A DNA stretch of 64,000 bases, taken from contig JACDQD010000002.1 in assembly GCA_019843655.1 (NCBI GenBank), positions 4,412,585 through 4,476,584 of the forward strand, given 5' to 3'. This DNA comes from Lethocerus indicus. Lineage: Eukaryota > Arthropoda > Insecta > Hemiptera > Belostomatidae. A program made the translations under genes and the position numbers. Positions 53,413-64,000 of this stretch are shown here, one piece after another; position 1 is the first letter of the stretch, and every line of letters starts with the position of its first letter. The notes below the pieces were generated by a model, which saw nothing but the letters and a program-made list of their open reading frames with translations, was not told the DNA's origin and did not search any database.

Positions 53413-53601
53413 GTTATTTCTAATTTAACAAACCTGTTTTGTGGTCTGCGAGGGGTACACCACCACCAGATTACAAAAGACATCCAAAGTGCCAAAGTGA
53501 CTAACACCGCTACTGAAGATGGCGAGCAGCCGAAACCGGTCTAGTAAAAGACGAAACCAGCGAGCGGAGACAGAAGCGCACGAAATCTACGTTATTTCTA
53601 A
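53413..53601 (+). mobile_element. Hammerhead-like repeat element, copy 4, with intact core
   Basis: The element (53424-53590) is flanked by 11-bp direct repeats GTTATTTCTAA. The left end is the inverted tail (AACCTGTTTTGTGGTCTGCG). The right part holds CTGAAGATGGCGAGCAGCC, GAAACCGGTCTAG and the terminal arm ending GAAATCTAC, where copies 1 and 2 also end. Confidence 0.72.
53505..53548 (+). ncRNA. Hammerhead-ribozyme-like core of copy 4
   Basis: CTGAAGA (53513-53519), a hairpin GGC-GAGCA-GCC, GAAACCGGTC (53532-53541) ending in the preferred GUC cleavage triplet. GCTA before the core can pair mostly with TAGT after it (TAGC in the arms at 17.5 and 61.7 kb, which pairs fully). Helix III would be the 6-base palindrome ACCGGT, so it could act only as a dimer. 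One extra U after CUGAAGA departs from the standard core. Confidence 0.45.
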
Positions 53602-56600
53602 AAATCCGACCATTATTTTCAGTCGATTGCAGAGAAGACAGAGTAAGACAGGTGTAATAAAGTAGCCAGTTCAGAATTCAAGGTTGAAGTACCAGTCGCC
53701 AGGTAACGTTAAGATCGCAACTTTCCGAGAAAATAGAACTGTAATAAAACACGAATAATAGAGCCTGCGAAAGGTTGAAGGAACTGATAACGAGGGTAAT
53801 ACTCTGAATGCTGAATTGCGGCCGTAATATGTTGACACAATTGCAACGGACGCGCAACTTCTGGTCGTATTTGAAAGATCCAGCTCAATTTGCGTCGGAT
53901 AACGAATTGGATTACTGAAGATTTTTTCCTCTGACATTTCGCGGACCGGAATTAGTTATGCGCCCGGTTCGGTAAAGCTGAAAGACTGGGCAATTTCGAA
54001 GTCTCGCGTCTCCGGTTCCCGCAGGCACCGTTGCGTCCCATTGTGCAACCGCCGCTCAGATTGCCGGCTCGTAACGCTGTTTTACATATAATGGGAAGTT
54101 CTCAGCTCTCGATCGCTTCCAAACTCCTCTTTCTCTTCCTAGAGTGAGGCTGCCGGCGCTGTTGTTACCTCCTACCGCCATTCGGTCCAATTCGGCCCAC
54201 CGGGTGGAAATCAAACGGGGCCAATGAGACGCCTGCGTAGCTGCCGAAGGTAGACACTTTTATAACAATATACCGGATCCCCTCCGTCGGTGGACGATGG
54301 ACAATTGTACAGAGGGTAAAAATAGTAGGATTAGAATCTTTATAAATTAGCCGAACTGTTTTGGTTGGTTTAAAAGCGAGAGTTTATTTATTGTTCAACG
54401 TAACGGGCACTAAACTGAGTTTGAAGGGGCGGCCGCTTCAATCTGGCGGTGCAATCTAAACGATCCCTTCTGCCGTTTCATCTGCACACGCAAGGGGGGC
54501 CGCCCCTATCTTTCATACTCGTTGACCAATTAAATTAATCGCCGATCAGAAAACCCGACGTCGAATGGCCGCAAGGAGATTATTTTCCGACGCAAACTTG
54601 GAGAATTTCACAATTGTTAGATACAAGATTTCTGGGCCCGCGGCTATACAAGTTGTAATTGATAATCTTCGGATAGCAGGGAGAAATTTCAAGACCGATA
54701 GAAGTATAAACTGTACTACAGCCTGAGATAATTTAAAGTACTTTTTGTAGGGCGTTTTCACCGCGTAATTTTTCTCGCTAGTCCGACCTTCTATAAATTT
54801 CACGATGATTCTTAATATTTTCAAGGTCATATTCCGAACGATCTAACCTAACCTATTTCTTTTATTTCACAAATACAGGTACCTCTGGCTGGCAATTGTT
54901 CTGTCGACGTGATCCGGGGGGCCATCGGGTGTCGCTGCATCCCCATGCACATCTGCCCATGGACATCTGATGTCCGTTTATCTGGACGACGATCGGTGAC
55001 AGGACTGATGTGTGGGAGTGAATGCCCAAACCGACTATTGAACGCCGCCATGCGTGTCGCTGGCTCCCCAATGAGAAAAGAGAATATGTTTATTTATGGG
55101 CTCCATGACCGAATAGCTTGGCGTATGTGAAAGGAAACGATGAAAAAGGAGGAGATAAAGAAGAAGAAGAAGTAACAGAAGATGAGGGAACCAGGCAGCC
55201 AACATACGCAGTAAGTACCTCGCAGTATTATAACGTCGCTATTTTTAAGTTAATTCACTCGCCTCGTTGGCATGCTTGAAAGTTCTGCGCTCAATATCGG
55301 TTGGCCACTCATTTATTTCTTCAATGTCGCATACAAAGATCAAGGTCGCCTATAATTGAGGCTCATCGGCGTTATTCAAGGTCCACCGCGCCCAACTAAC
55401 AGGAGCTCGTTAACTGTGTAGGCTAGTTTTTCAAAAGTGCAAAACATAACCCGTTACACAGAATAATTCATCTCGTTTCCTTTTTTCCGGTTATTTTTGT
55501 CAACAGAACAAGGATATAATTACGTAATTTCAATGTTAGGAATCTCATACAACTTAAAGAAATGCCAGTGTCGTCTTGTTAAGTGTGCACTTACGATCCC
55601 TTATTGAAATAAATTTCGTTACAATATTTTGCCCAGAACCAGAGACGATGGTTCGAAGGACTTTCGATTGGAATCTCTGGATTCCAGCGTTTGATGTCTT
55701 GAACTGTGGGGACCCGTATTAGAATATCTGGTAGAAAGTTATTGCTTGAGGCTATCCAAGCCGTTATGCTCCGTCCGAAATTAATACACTTCGAATAGAA
55801 ATTTTTCAGGAAGTTGAGTAATTGAAAAAATTCTGTCTGGTCCGAGCGTCAATCTCTTGACAGTCGGCCGTGGCGCAACCTCCGCCCGCCGTTAACAACT
55901 GCCCCCGCTTGGGCAACACCCTTAATGGACCAGTTCGTCCGAATTGACGCCCATTATACGGCGGAAAATTACGGACAGTTCGAGCTCTAATCGCTGAAAA
56001 TTATATTCGCATAACGCACGTTCCTGTAAAAGGGGACACGGTGCGAACAATCAACAGTCTGCGGACGATCCGCACAAAGTGTTTTTCCCAGCGTTCCACC
56101 GCATTCGGACGGGTGGACGGGGGCTTTCTTGGGCGCATTGCGAGGAACCGAGCAGGAATATTATCACTGATGAAGATTCGCAGGAAGAAAGTCGAAGGCG
56201 GGAATGGGCCAATGATTAGGATGAACGATTCAGTTCAGAACGATAGGTTGATTAATAGAACAAGAATAGGGAATCAAACAACATAATGTAAAATATCAAC
56301 AACCTGCTGAATCTCAGTATTTTTCCGTAGTAGCGGAGTAGAAAGGATCTACTTACTACGGAGTGGAATAGGATTTGTTGAAGCGGTTTAAAACGTCGGT
56401 TCTTTTGAAACCAACATTCGCTGACCACCAAAGAAATTAATGCCTATTCTGGAGAAGACTATTTTTGATTAGCGAAATTTTTTTATATCATGTTTACAAT
56501 GCTCGGAGAAAGTTGTGTCGCGATTTGGCCCCGCCGAAATCCTGAAATTACTGAATTCGGGCCGGAAATGAAACCCGAAGGGAAATCGGCCCTCGAAATA

Positions 56601-59014
56601 AACACGATTAGAGGCATTTTCGCTGCTCGATTCGCAGCTATCGATGATAATTATTGGGCCGGATTAGGTGCCATTAAAGCAACCGCCACCGTAGGTTCCA
56701 CATTGCAACGGGAACCGGTTACTTTTTTGGCCCCCAGTGGGATTACAAGCAAGAAGGTGGAATTGAACGCATCTAATAATTACCTCCTATTATTTTGGCA
56801 ATATATTTGCCCGGGCATGTTGAAGAATGTGTAAATCTATTTTTAAAATTGCCTAAATGTGGTAGGAAGCAAGGAGGACGAAACTGACATTCCGGAATTG
56901 CGTACTTGCCTGCATACACGCTTTCCTGTTTTCACTTGACTGTAAAATTCATGTACGAAAGACACAGACGTACATAAAATTGGTCGCAAAAAAAACATAC
57001 GAGCATATAACTGACTACGGAAGCGCTGCGACCGGTTATTAGAGCGTGCAGTGCAGACGGGCGAATGCAAAACACTAACCGGTTATTAAATCTATCCATT
57101 AATCCTCCATTGGCTTTACCAGTCGCAAAAAGCATATATAATTGTAAACCGTCTTCCTCAAGGTTAGACAATTCTCCACATTTGATTACAATTCTATGAG
57201 CATATAGCCATTTGACCCAACTGTTGATTTTAAACTCACCTGAAATTGATTTAAGAGGGAATTCAGTAAAAACTGAGCGTTAGTATCGCCCGTTTTCTTA
57301 TCGACCTTGGCAATCTTGTTTTGTACGGTTCTAAGTAGACAGGTTTCTATCGAATTCCGGTCTACTCGTGTATATCTTACCCCGGCCTACCTCTGGATAA
57401 TAAAAAAAAGTTTACGCTATGTTACGACAGCGGGAAAAAAGAAACTACACAAGTAGTACCGGAAGACGGAAGTTCGTCTGGTTTTCGCTTGGGAACAATA
57501 GACAAGTCGAACTGACACGAAGACAGTTGTATAATCTTGCGTCTCCCCGGGAGGTTTCACTTTAAAAACGGATCGTTTTTTACGTTATCCGTAGATGACG
57601 GCGGATGAATAAGATTGGGTGTGGCCTGTTGCGGAGCCTAATTGGAGGAGTCTGTCCGACTGAGAGAGTGCGCTGACCGCAACCTCCAGCCGACCCAATT
57701 ACCCACCACCGACCCCATTTCAAAAGGGGCTCCTTACCCCTCTTAAACCTCAAGTCCGTAGCACAACCGCTACCTCTTGCGATATAAAAATAGCAAGGCT
57801 GTACGGTTTGAAAAGGCGACCAAGTCATGAAATCCCCCAATTCCCTAATTGGTCAGTGTTCTGGAAAACTTCCGAGAAACGCATGCAAATTATGTAAAGG
57901 ACTGGAGGAACATTGTTTTTTGATATACAAAGGAAGACAACTGGGTTCCGAGGGAAATGGCTGTTTGGGGGAACAATCCAGTTAGTTCATACCAATTACG
58001 CGGTTCCGCGAAGAAGGAAGGAAGAAATGGGCTTTATACAAGACACAACCGGGTTCGGCGGCAATACGAGAACGCCTCTGGGGTAAAATGGCGGCATCGC
58101 CTGGTAATAAATAATTGGTAATAATGGGAGGAAGTGGGAAGAATTCTAAACGACATCCATTCTCATCCAAAACACAGAACTTCAGTCACATTATTAAACG
58201 TATCGTGGGACTTCCTGCCTCGGCTCGTTGAGTCATTCGGTCCCGAAATTGACGAGTTTAGTGACATATGCCAGCAACATAAGAGCACGGTACGAACAAT
58301 ATAGTAATCCGATACGTCTGTCTGTCTATCTGTTTCGTTTTGTGAATGGTATGGGGTCTGCGCTGACATTAAACAAATAGGTAAAAATTAATTGACGCAG
58401 TTAATTCCATCCATTTCTAAATTCGTTTTTTTTATTCGTAAATTTTATCAGAGTTCTGAAAACTACGAACGGAGAGAACAAGAAAAGAAATACTAAAAAT
58501 ATTTTTTCCTCACGCCCTTTCGATACTCGGTGGGTAAGATATAGGTGTCCTCGACAATATGTTTAACTTGAGCGGAATTAAAAATATACGTTAGAAACAA
58601 GTTGTAATTTAAGCCAAATTATTGGCTAAACTGGTGGGAGGTGGATGGTCTCGGTTGGAGTAGGAGTGGTGAATCTGTAGAGTGGGAGAAAGCCGGTGGG
58701 ATTGTGAACCCCATTGAGGCGGTACCTGTTAGTCTCCAGCTCTTCTCCGTCCGCGTCACAACGTCCATCCCCTCACCCTCGTACTACCGTCCAGTTTTCC
58801 CCTTTTCCAGTATACGTTTCCGTTTACACAAATCTGTTATAGACACATTTCGTAGGTGAATTTCGCCGTTGACATTTGGACTGTGCGTTTCGCGTTCAAA
58901 GAACCGCCAGCGTTCAAGTGAGGACAATTCTGTGCTATCCGAGTTGGCGGTCTTCTGTGCCGGTTTCTCTCCCTCATTTCGGAAGCGGTGTCACACGATG
59001 CCGGTCATCTGACC
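53602..59014. other. Intergenic, GC-mixed, no confirmed gene
   Basis: GC-rich stretches near 53940-54500, 55850-56230 and 57540-57830. Apart from the exon-like intervals listed separately nothing is convincingly coding. Confidence 0.45.
54879..55210 (+). other. Exon-like GC-rich interval, probably non-coding
   Basis: The acceptor TTTCACAAATACAG (to 54878) and donor GCA|GTAAGT (55211) bound 332 bp of raised GC. No frame is open throughout. One frame contains CGSECPNRLLN, like the AWS segment of SET methyltransferases, but the surrounding cysteines do not fit. Confidence 0.22.
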
Positions 59015-59031
59015 ATGGAGCTAGCTGTTGG
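59015..59031 (+). other. Possible first coding exon (MELAVG)
   Basis: ACCATGGAG is a good Kozak context and six codons later comes G|GTGAGT. The 350 bp upstream are GC-richer than their surroundings and could be a leader and promoter. No downstream exon was found. Confidence 0.25.
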
Positions 59032-59587
59032 GTGAGTACTCCCATTCATTACAATCTTCATTAGATATTAAATTATTGTGGCGAGAGACGAACGTGTGTA
59101 GTTTCATCAGTATACGACCTGATATGTTTTACTTCGTTTCAGTCTATGCCGACTTGATACAGTGTAGTCTACGTGTACAATAAGATAAAACGATCGGTAC
59201 AACAATACATTCAATTCTATACCTAATAATTGCCATTTTACATGCGTAAAATTTAAATCTGATATAACTTAAGATCTCGAAAAGGAAGATTTCGATTAAA
59301 TAATTTTGTCAATTCTGGTGACAATGCGGGCAAAAAAATATTATTATGCATCAATCTAAGGAGTCGAAATAATCAGTTACCTGAAACATTGTATTGCGTG
59401 ATACTTAGTGACAATATTTTTTTTAAACGAATGTCAATTCAGAATATAAATGCAATAAACTTTCGGTTATTGAGCATTTTTATCGGTAATTTTATTTCTG
59501 GATCTGTCTTTGTTTAAAAATTCGTGCTGCTAAGAAACGTTCAGATTCTATAAAAACTGTAATAATTATCCATCGTATTATTTATTT

Positions 59588-59655
59588 ATACACTGATTTG
59601 ATCGCATGCAGACCGGTTTCGGCTTCTCGCCATCTTCAGTAGGGTACATCAGTAT
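59588..59655 (-). ncRNA. Hammerhead-ribozyme-like core with long outer helix
   Basis: Minus strand: CTGAAGA (59639-59633), TGGCGAGAAGCC hairpin, GAAACCGGTC (59620-59611). An outer helix joins ATACTGAT (59655-59648) to ATCAGTGTAT (59597-59588). The flanks differ from the 17.5 kb family, so this is a separate locus sharing only the core. Confidence 0.42.
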
Positions 59656-61072
59656 ATTAATATTATTGCCGATGGGACGTCCTGTATGCAATCGCAGGGG
59701 ATTTCGTCGTATTATAAAGGTTTTTCCAAGTTTTGCGCATACATAATTGAAAAGCTCCTAAACTCTTCTAAACGACTCATCATTTCTTGAATGACTAACA
59801 TAATAACATTTCTCTTATCCTGTCGCTATCGTTCCAAATAAATCCCCCGGCGTGTACATACACAGCAATGCGGAAATATTTTAAGAACAGTAGGAATTCG
59901 CTAAGGTTTTTTTCGTAACGAAAAAAAATTCCCGCTCCTTTTTGCCCAGCGATACGTGATCCTCCTGGCCACCCGCCGAACTGGGCTAATCCTGAAAAAG
60001 AGAAAGCAGTGGCGATATTTTACACTCGAAAGATTTTTTCCACCACACAATCGTTGAGCGCGAAGCTTCGCGCTTTGCGTAACACCGAGCGCGCCAAGTC
60101 CGCTTTGCCCGGATTCGAATTAAAACCGAGATGCAATTAAGATATCGTCTTCTTTCTCCCGTTGCCATTGAATTATGCATTAGCGAGATCAGTTCAAGAA
60201 TCGTTCCCAGGGCCGTCTTCCTTATTTACGGCCGTTTAACAGAACGAGTCGGAACCCTTCCGCCCCCCGATAGGTATACACGGGTTCTTGCAGACTCTAT
60301 GTATTAATGTCCGCCTAATCCACTTACCGTAAATGAAATATTAGGCTTCCGTCGGATCGCAAATAATTTTTTTTTCTAAGCAGAATCTACTACTGTTTCA
60401 ATGTTAGTGAAAGAACGTTTTCACTTCTGCGGATAAACATACGATCTTTAGATGTTCTAATAGTAGTGCAAAAGCTATATGATCAGTGATACCAGGCGAT
60501 TTGTGGATGTAGCGCCGTAACGAATGAAAAACGTAAATGTATCTTTGCTATAAGGAAGATAGCATATAATTAAATACGCGTATAACCTTATAGAGGGTCC
60601 TGCAGTTACTGGAACAGTTTTCAATTATTAGTTAGTTCGCCAGTAATACTTCCAGGAGTTTACGTAGCAGTTTGTAACGTTGTTTTCTGCCTGTTTGTTT
60701 TTTTTATGTATTCCACGCGAGTTTTCTGCGCAAGGGTAGTCTCACGTAGAACATTTGATTTGCAAAAAAACCGGTTGAAACCCGTTCAGAAAAATTTGAA
60801 GGACAAGATGCTGTTGCTCAGTGCAAATACCACACTTTTCTGGCAATTTAATATATGTGTCATGTTGTATTTGTTGGGGATGTTGTTTGTCTTATTTAGG
60901 TGGGGAGGGATTTTGTTAATTGGCTTAAGTCTTTGTCGGATTATCGGTCAAATATATATTTGATCACACAACTAGTCACAACTATTAGGTTCTGACCTCC
61001 AAATATATGACAGGAAACCTATCTGGTATTGTGTATTTACGACCATGAACATTTTCCTGTTGATACCAAAGT
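59656..61072. other. Intergenic, no gene seen
   Basis: No coding or RNA signal recognised. Confidence 0.45.
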
Positions 61073-61741
61073 TGTTGAAAAAAGTTTAATTTTAGTAATC
61101 CAGTTTATCGGTGCACTCAACGAACTTTAGTTAAGTACATTTCCGCACCACACTCAGTGGGCGCTAGTTTATCGGTGCATGTGCACTCAACTAACTTTAG
61201 TTAAGTACATTTCCGCACCACCCTCGGGGGGGCGCTAGTTTATCGGTGCATGTGCACTCAACGAACTTTAGTTAAGTACATTGCCGCAACACCCTCAGGG
61301 GGCGCTAGTTTATCGGTACAAGTGCACTGAACGAACTTTAGTTAAGTACATTGCCACACCACCCTCAGGGGGCGCTAGTTTATCGGTGCATGTGCACTCA
61401 ACGAACTTTAGTTAAGTACATTTCCGCACCACCCTCGGGGGGCGCTAGTTTATCGGTACAAGTGCACTGAACGAACTTTAGTTAAGTACATTGCCACACC
61501 ACCCTCAGGGCGCGCTAGTTTATCGGTGCAAGTGTACCCAACGAACTTTAGTTAAGTACATTGCCGCACCACCCTCAGGGGGCGCTAGTTTATCGGTGCA
61601 AGTGGACCTAACGAACGATTTTTGTGAAACTAGGGCCCCCCTGAAGCCTGTACTTCAAAGAAGATACCGGTCTAGCAAAAGACCAAACCAGCGAGAGGAG
61701 ACAGAAACACACGAAATCTACAGTATTCCAAATCCTCGCAT
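61073..61741 (+). mobile_element. Hammerhead-like repeat element, copy 5, with 70-bp array
   Basis: It begins near TTGAAAAAAGTTTAATTTTA, which matches the distal end of copy 2 in reverse complement. It runs through the 70-bp array and ends with ACCGGTCTAGCAAAAGACC, GAGAGGAGACAGAAACACACG and GAAATCTACAGT plus the start of the tail. The CTGAAGA...GAAA half of the core is damaged. No target duplication was found. Confidence 0.65.
61104..61617 (+). repeat. Tandem array of 70-bp units (about 7.4 copies)
   Basis: Units start with TTTATCGGT at 61104, 61168, 61239, 61309, 61379, 61449, 61519 and 61589; spacing is 64, 71, then 70 throughout. Each contains AACGAACTTTAGTTAAGTAC and a CACCACCCTCAGGGGGCGCTAG-type end. 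The units at 61309 and 61449 share ATCGGTACAAGTGCACTGA and TTGCCACACC, while those at 61239 and 61379 share a GCATGTGCACTCA form, suggesting duplication of a dimer. Confidence 0.9.
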
Positions 61742-62715
61742 TTAAATTTTTTATATTTGTTGTGAAAATTATAAACAGAGAATACATTTCCGAACAAAAT
61801 TTAAAATGTGGCAAATACATAAGGGTAACTAATCAAATATATTCTTCCTTATGATGTAAGGTCCCATTTAATTTGGAAGTACTTTTAACAATGATTTTTA
61901 TATTTTATTACGGTTTTTTTATTTCCTGCTACGCGAACTGAAGCCGTCATCGGCAGCGAAGGAGTTAGATCGATTAGACACGTCTGTCCACCGATCAAAC
62001 TTCTCGGGTTTATAAACGTTCCGCTGTTGGCTATTATTCCAGAATAATGTAGTAACTCGAGGAAGAGAAAAAAAAGGGGGAGAAAGGAAAAATAGAATAT
62101 CCCCTAGAAAAATAGCATATCCGGGGCTTCTTTTTCCAGGGAAACGGCCGTGCTCCTGGAGAAAGTGATGCCCGAAGAGGAACAGAATACTCCTGGAGAT
62201 CGGGCCTTAACAGATCGGCCGTGACGACCGTATATCAATAACATAACATAACACAAAAACTATTTTTGTGGACCATTTTTAGCGCTGTTTAAATGGTTCA
62301 GGAACCCTAGGGATGCAGTAGTTGGTATTGTTGGTTCGTGTTATAAATAAAAGAAACACTTTGGTACAAGGAAAAATATGAATGAAATGAAAATAATAAT
62401 AAGATAATTGAAATTAGGGTTTTGAACACCAGAATTTTTACGCTGGAACATAGCATTTCTGTTTATCGAAAAGTTGACTCGCTACGTATTTCTGGCATTA
62501 TTGTTTCAACGTTTCCATGCATCGAGTTAAATGGTTGCGCAATGACCGGTAGAACAATTCATCCGGAATTAGCTTCTGGTAGGGCTGGGATCGCTGGAAG
62601 AATCGTGCGAAAATGATAATGTCGTCGATTCAATTTCCTTTTCCGTTTTATTCTCTTTTCTCTTAATCTTTCGTCCTTGTTTTAATATTCTATTCTGCGA
62701 GCCAACAGGGTGGGC

Positions 62716-62717
<2 letters not shown>

Positions 62718-62765
<48 letters not shown>
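62718..62765 (+). repeat. (CT)n microsatellite
   Basis: About 24 perfect CT units. Confidence 0.97.
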
Positions 62766-62769
<4 letters not shown>

Positions 62770-62969
62770 GTTTCGTCGAATGGGATTCGCACGTTTTTCC
62801 GACTCTTCCTTTCCACCGAGATGGAGTCAGAGGATAGAGCGCCTGGCCGAGATCCCTCCCGGAGATAGCCGACACAGGCTAATGTCTTTAAAGCTATCAC
62901 AGCCTACGAAAATATGCCGAGGGTACAGACACCGCAAGTGAACACAGAATTAGATGCATCGATAAGATA

Positions 62970-63150
62970 GGAAATGAAAGGTGTCCTTTTGTCAAGGCTT
63001 TTGACAGTATTGTACAAAGAACGGTCATATTAGGCTTAGTTTTCTGGAGATTCGCAGGAACTATCTATGATAATCTTTTAAATGAAAGATGTCATGCTCC
63101 GCCCAAAATACTGCTTCAGGCTTTCGAAACTTGTTTTCAAAATGGTAAAA
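62970..63150 (+). pseudogene. Possible LINE reverse transcriptase fragment
   Basis: An open stretch contains PFVKAFDSIVQRT, resembling RT motif A (K-AFDS) of non-LTR elements, followed by about 40 open codons with weak similarity only. Confidence 0.33.
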
Positions 63151-64000
63151 AATAAATGCTTATTATGTAACCACAGTAACATAGCACTGTATCTATTGAT
63201 GTCACTAGCATACTGTTACTGACGTGTGGTACTTATATCGGTCAGTAATGTAAGCAGCCCGTCCCTGCAGTGTTACTATGCTATGGAACCACAAAATAAT
63301 CGAGTTGAGGGTCGAAACACTGATGATATTCAAAATATTCGCGAGGGCCGCGAAATTATACGACACAAGGAACAAATAAACCATTCGGGCCGTTTCATAC
63401 GAGTTTTTTAATAATCACTAATCAAAGCCATCAACGCACTCTGATTTGGGCTTCAATTTCTCCTTCCTTAATTAGCAATTCAATTTTCTTTTGGAATTGC
63501 GCCACGAACGTATAATATATACAATTAAAATAGGCATTTCTTAATTTCTTCGAGTGGGCGCGTGAAAGCAAGCCGTTGTCCTTGCCGACGCGGCGGGAGA
63601 CCCGCGTGAATTTTAAATCTTGATAGTGGGTCCGTCAGTAGAGAGGATTTGGCAACGCGAGAAAAAAATTGAATACTTTATCGCGATTTAAATTATTCCT
63701 CGTTGTTGATGCTCGTGCGTTGCCAGGTGTGAACCCCAAGAATGGGGGTCATTCTAGTTGCCCGAGTGTTGTGGGAATAGCATACTCCTGACCCCGTTTT
63801 ACTGCGCAAACATTTCTAGACGAAACACATTTCTACCCGTGTTTTATATTTCCCAATATTTCACCGTTTGCAGATTTTTCAATCGTTTGAATTCCCAACC
63901 ACAGTAGGAGCTTATGTTGCTTATGTTAGAGCTTATGTCGAGATTATGTTGTTATAAGCGACATCATGGAGCCAATCATTTTACATAATTGGAATTGAAA

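Larger units (their letters stand above)
61742..64000. other. Intergenic, no gene seen
   Basis: Only the (CT)n tract and a possible LINE fragment. Confidence 0.45.

Noticed and set aside
54909..55130. CGSECPNRLL resembling the AWS segment of SET methyltransferases
   Set aside because: Only about ten residues match, the spacing of other cysteines is wrong and the frame closes soon after.
61104..61617. CRISPR-like appearance of the 70-bp array
   Set aside because: Units are contiguous with no variable spacers, and the genome is eukaryotic.

Overview
This window looks like nuclear DNA from an animal, almost certainly an arthropod and probably an insect with a large genome. It is AT-rich, has long gene deserts, many (TA)n, (TC)n and (CA)n microsatellites, and decayed LINE and mariner pieces. 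Its genes have short exons with GT-AG introns. Order or species cannot be fixed from sequence alone. Most open frames over 60 codons are chance; the real genes had to be assembled from short exons.

All confident genes lie between about 33.8 and 49.1 kb. (1) A minus-strand gene (33865-35212) encodes small secreted peptides. One signal-peptide exon is followed by three tandem, paralogous, phase-1 terminal exons, each carrying a P-V/I-WDIDLY core and its own stop codon. (2) Minus-strand Spt4 (transcription elongation factor subunit, 116 aa) has four exons at 44318-44250, 38589-38483, 38353-38298 and 37134-37016. (3) Inside the 5.7-kb first intron of Spt4, on the opposite strand, sits a six-exon gene (41246-43033) for a 263-aa DUF1989 protein, the urea-carboxylase-associated / carboxyguanidine deiminase superfamily best known from bacteria and fungi. 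(4) COG8 (587 aa, ten exons, 44726-49093, plus strand) is divergent from Spt4 across a 407-bp shared promoter interval. Spt4 and COG8 are housekeeping genes.

The flanks (1-33.8 kb and 49.1-64 kb) hold no gene I can name. They contain a few orphan exon-like intervals with good splice sites (2786-2969, 20210-20252, 54879-55210, 59015-59031), GC-richer blocks that may be regulatory, simple repeats, a 13-bp minisatellite, LINE reverse-transcriptase relics and a mariner 3' end.

The most unusual repeat is a dispersed family sharing a CTGAAGA ... GAAACCGGTC core, which resembles a hammerhead ribozyme. At least four copies (17.5, 37.7, 43.8 and 53.4 kb) are bounded by 11-14-bp direct repeats that look like target-site duplications. 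A fifth (61.1 kb) carries an array of seven to eight 70-bp units. Inverted fusion of arms, a fixed 3' end and variable target duplications suggest a retrotransposon of Penelope-like or retrozyme type rather than an ordinary inverted-repeat DNA transposon; this is inference.
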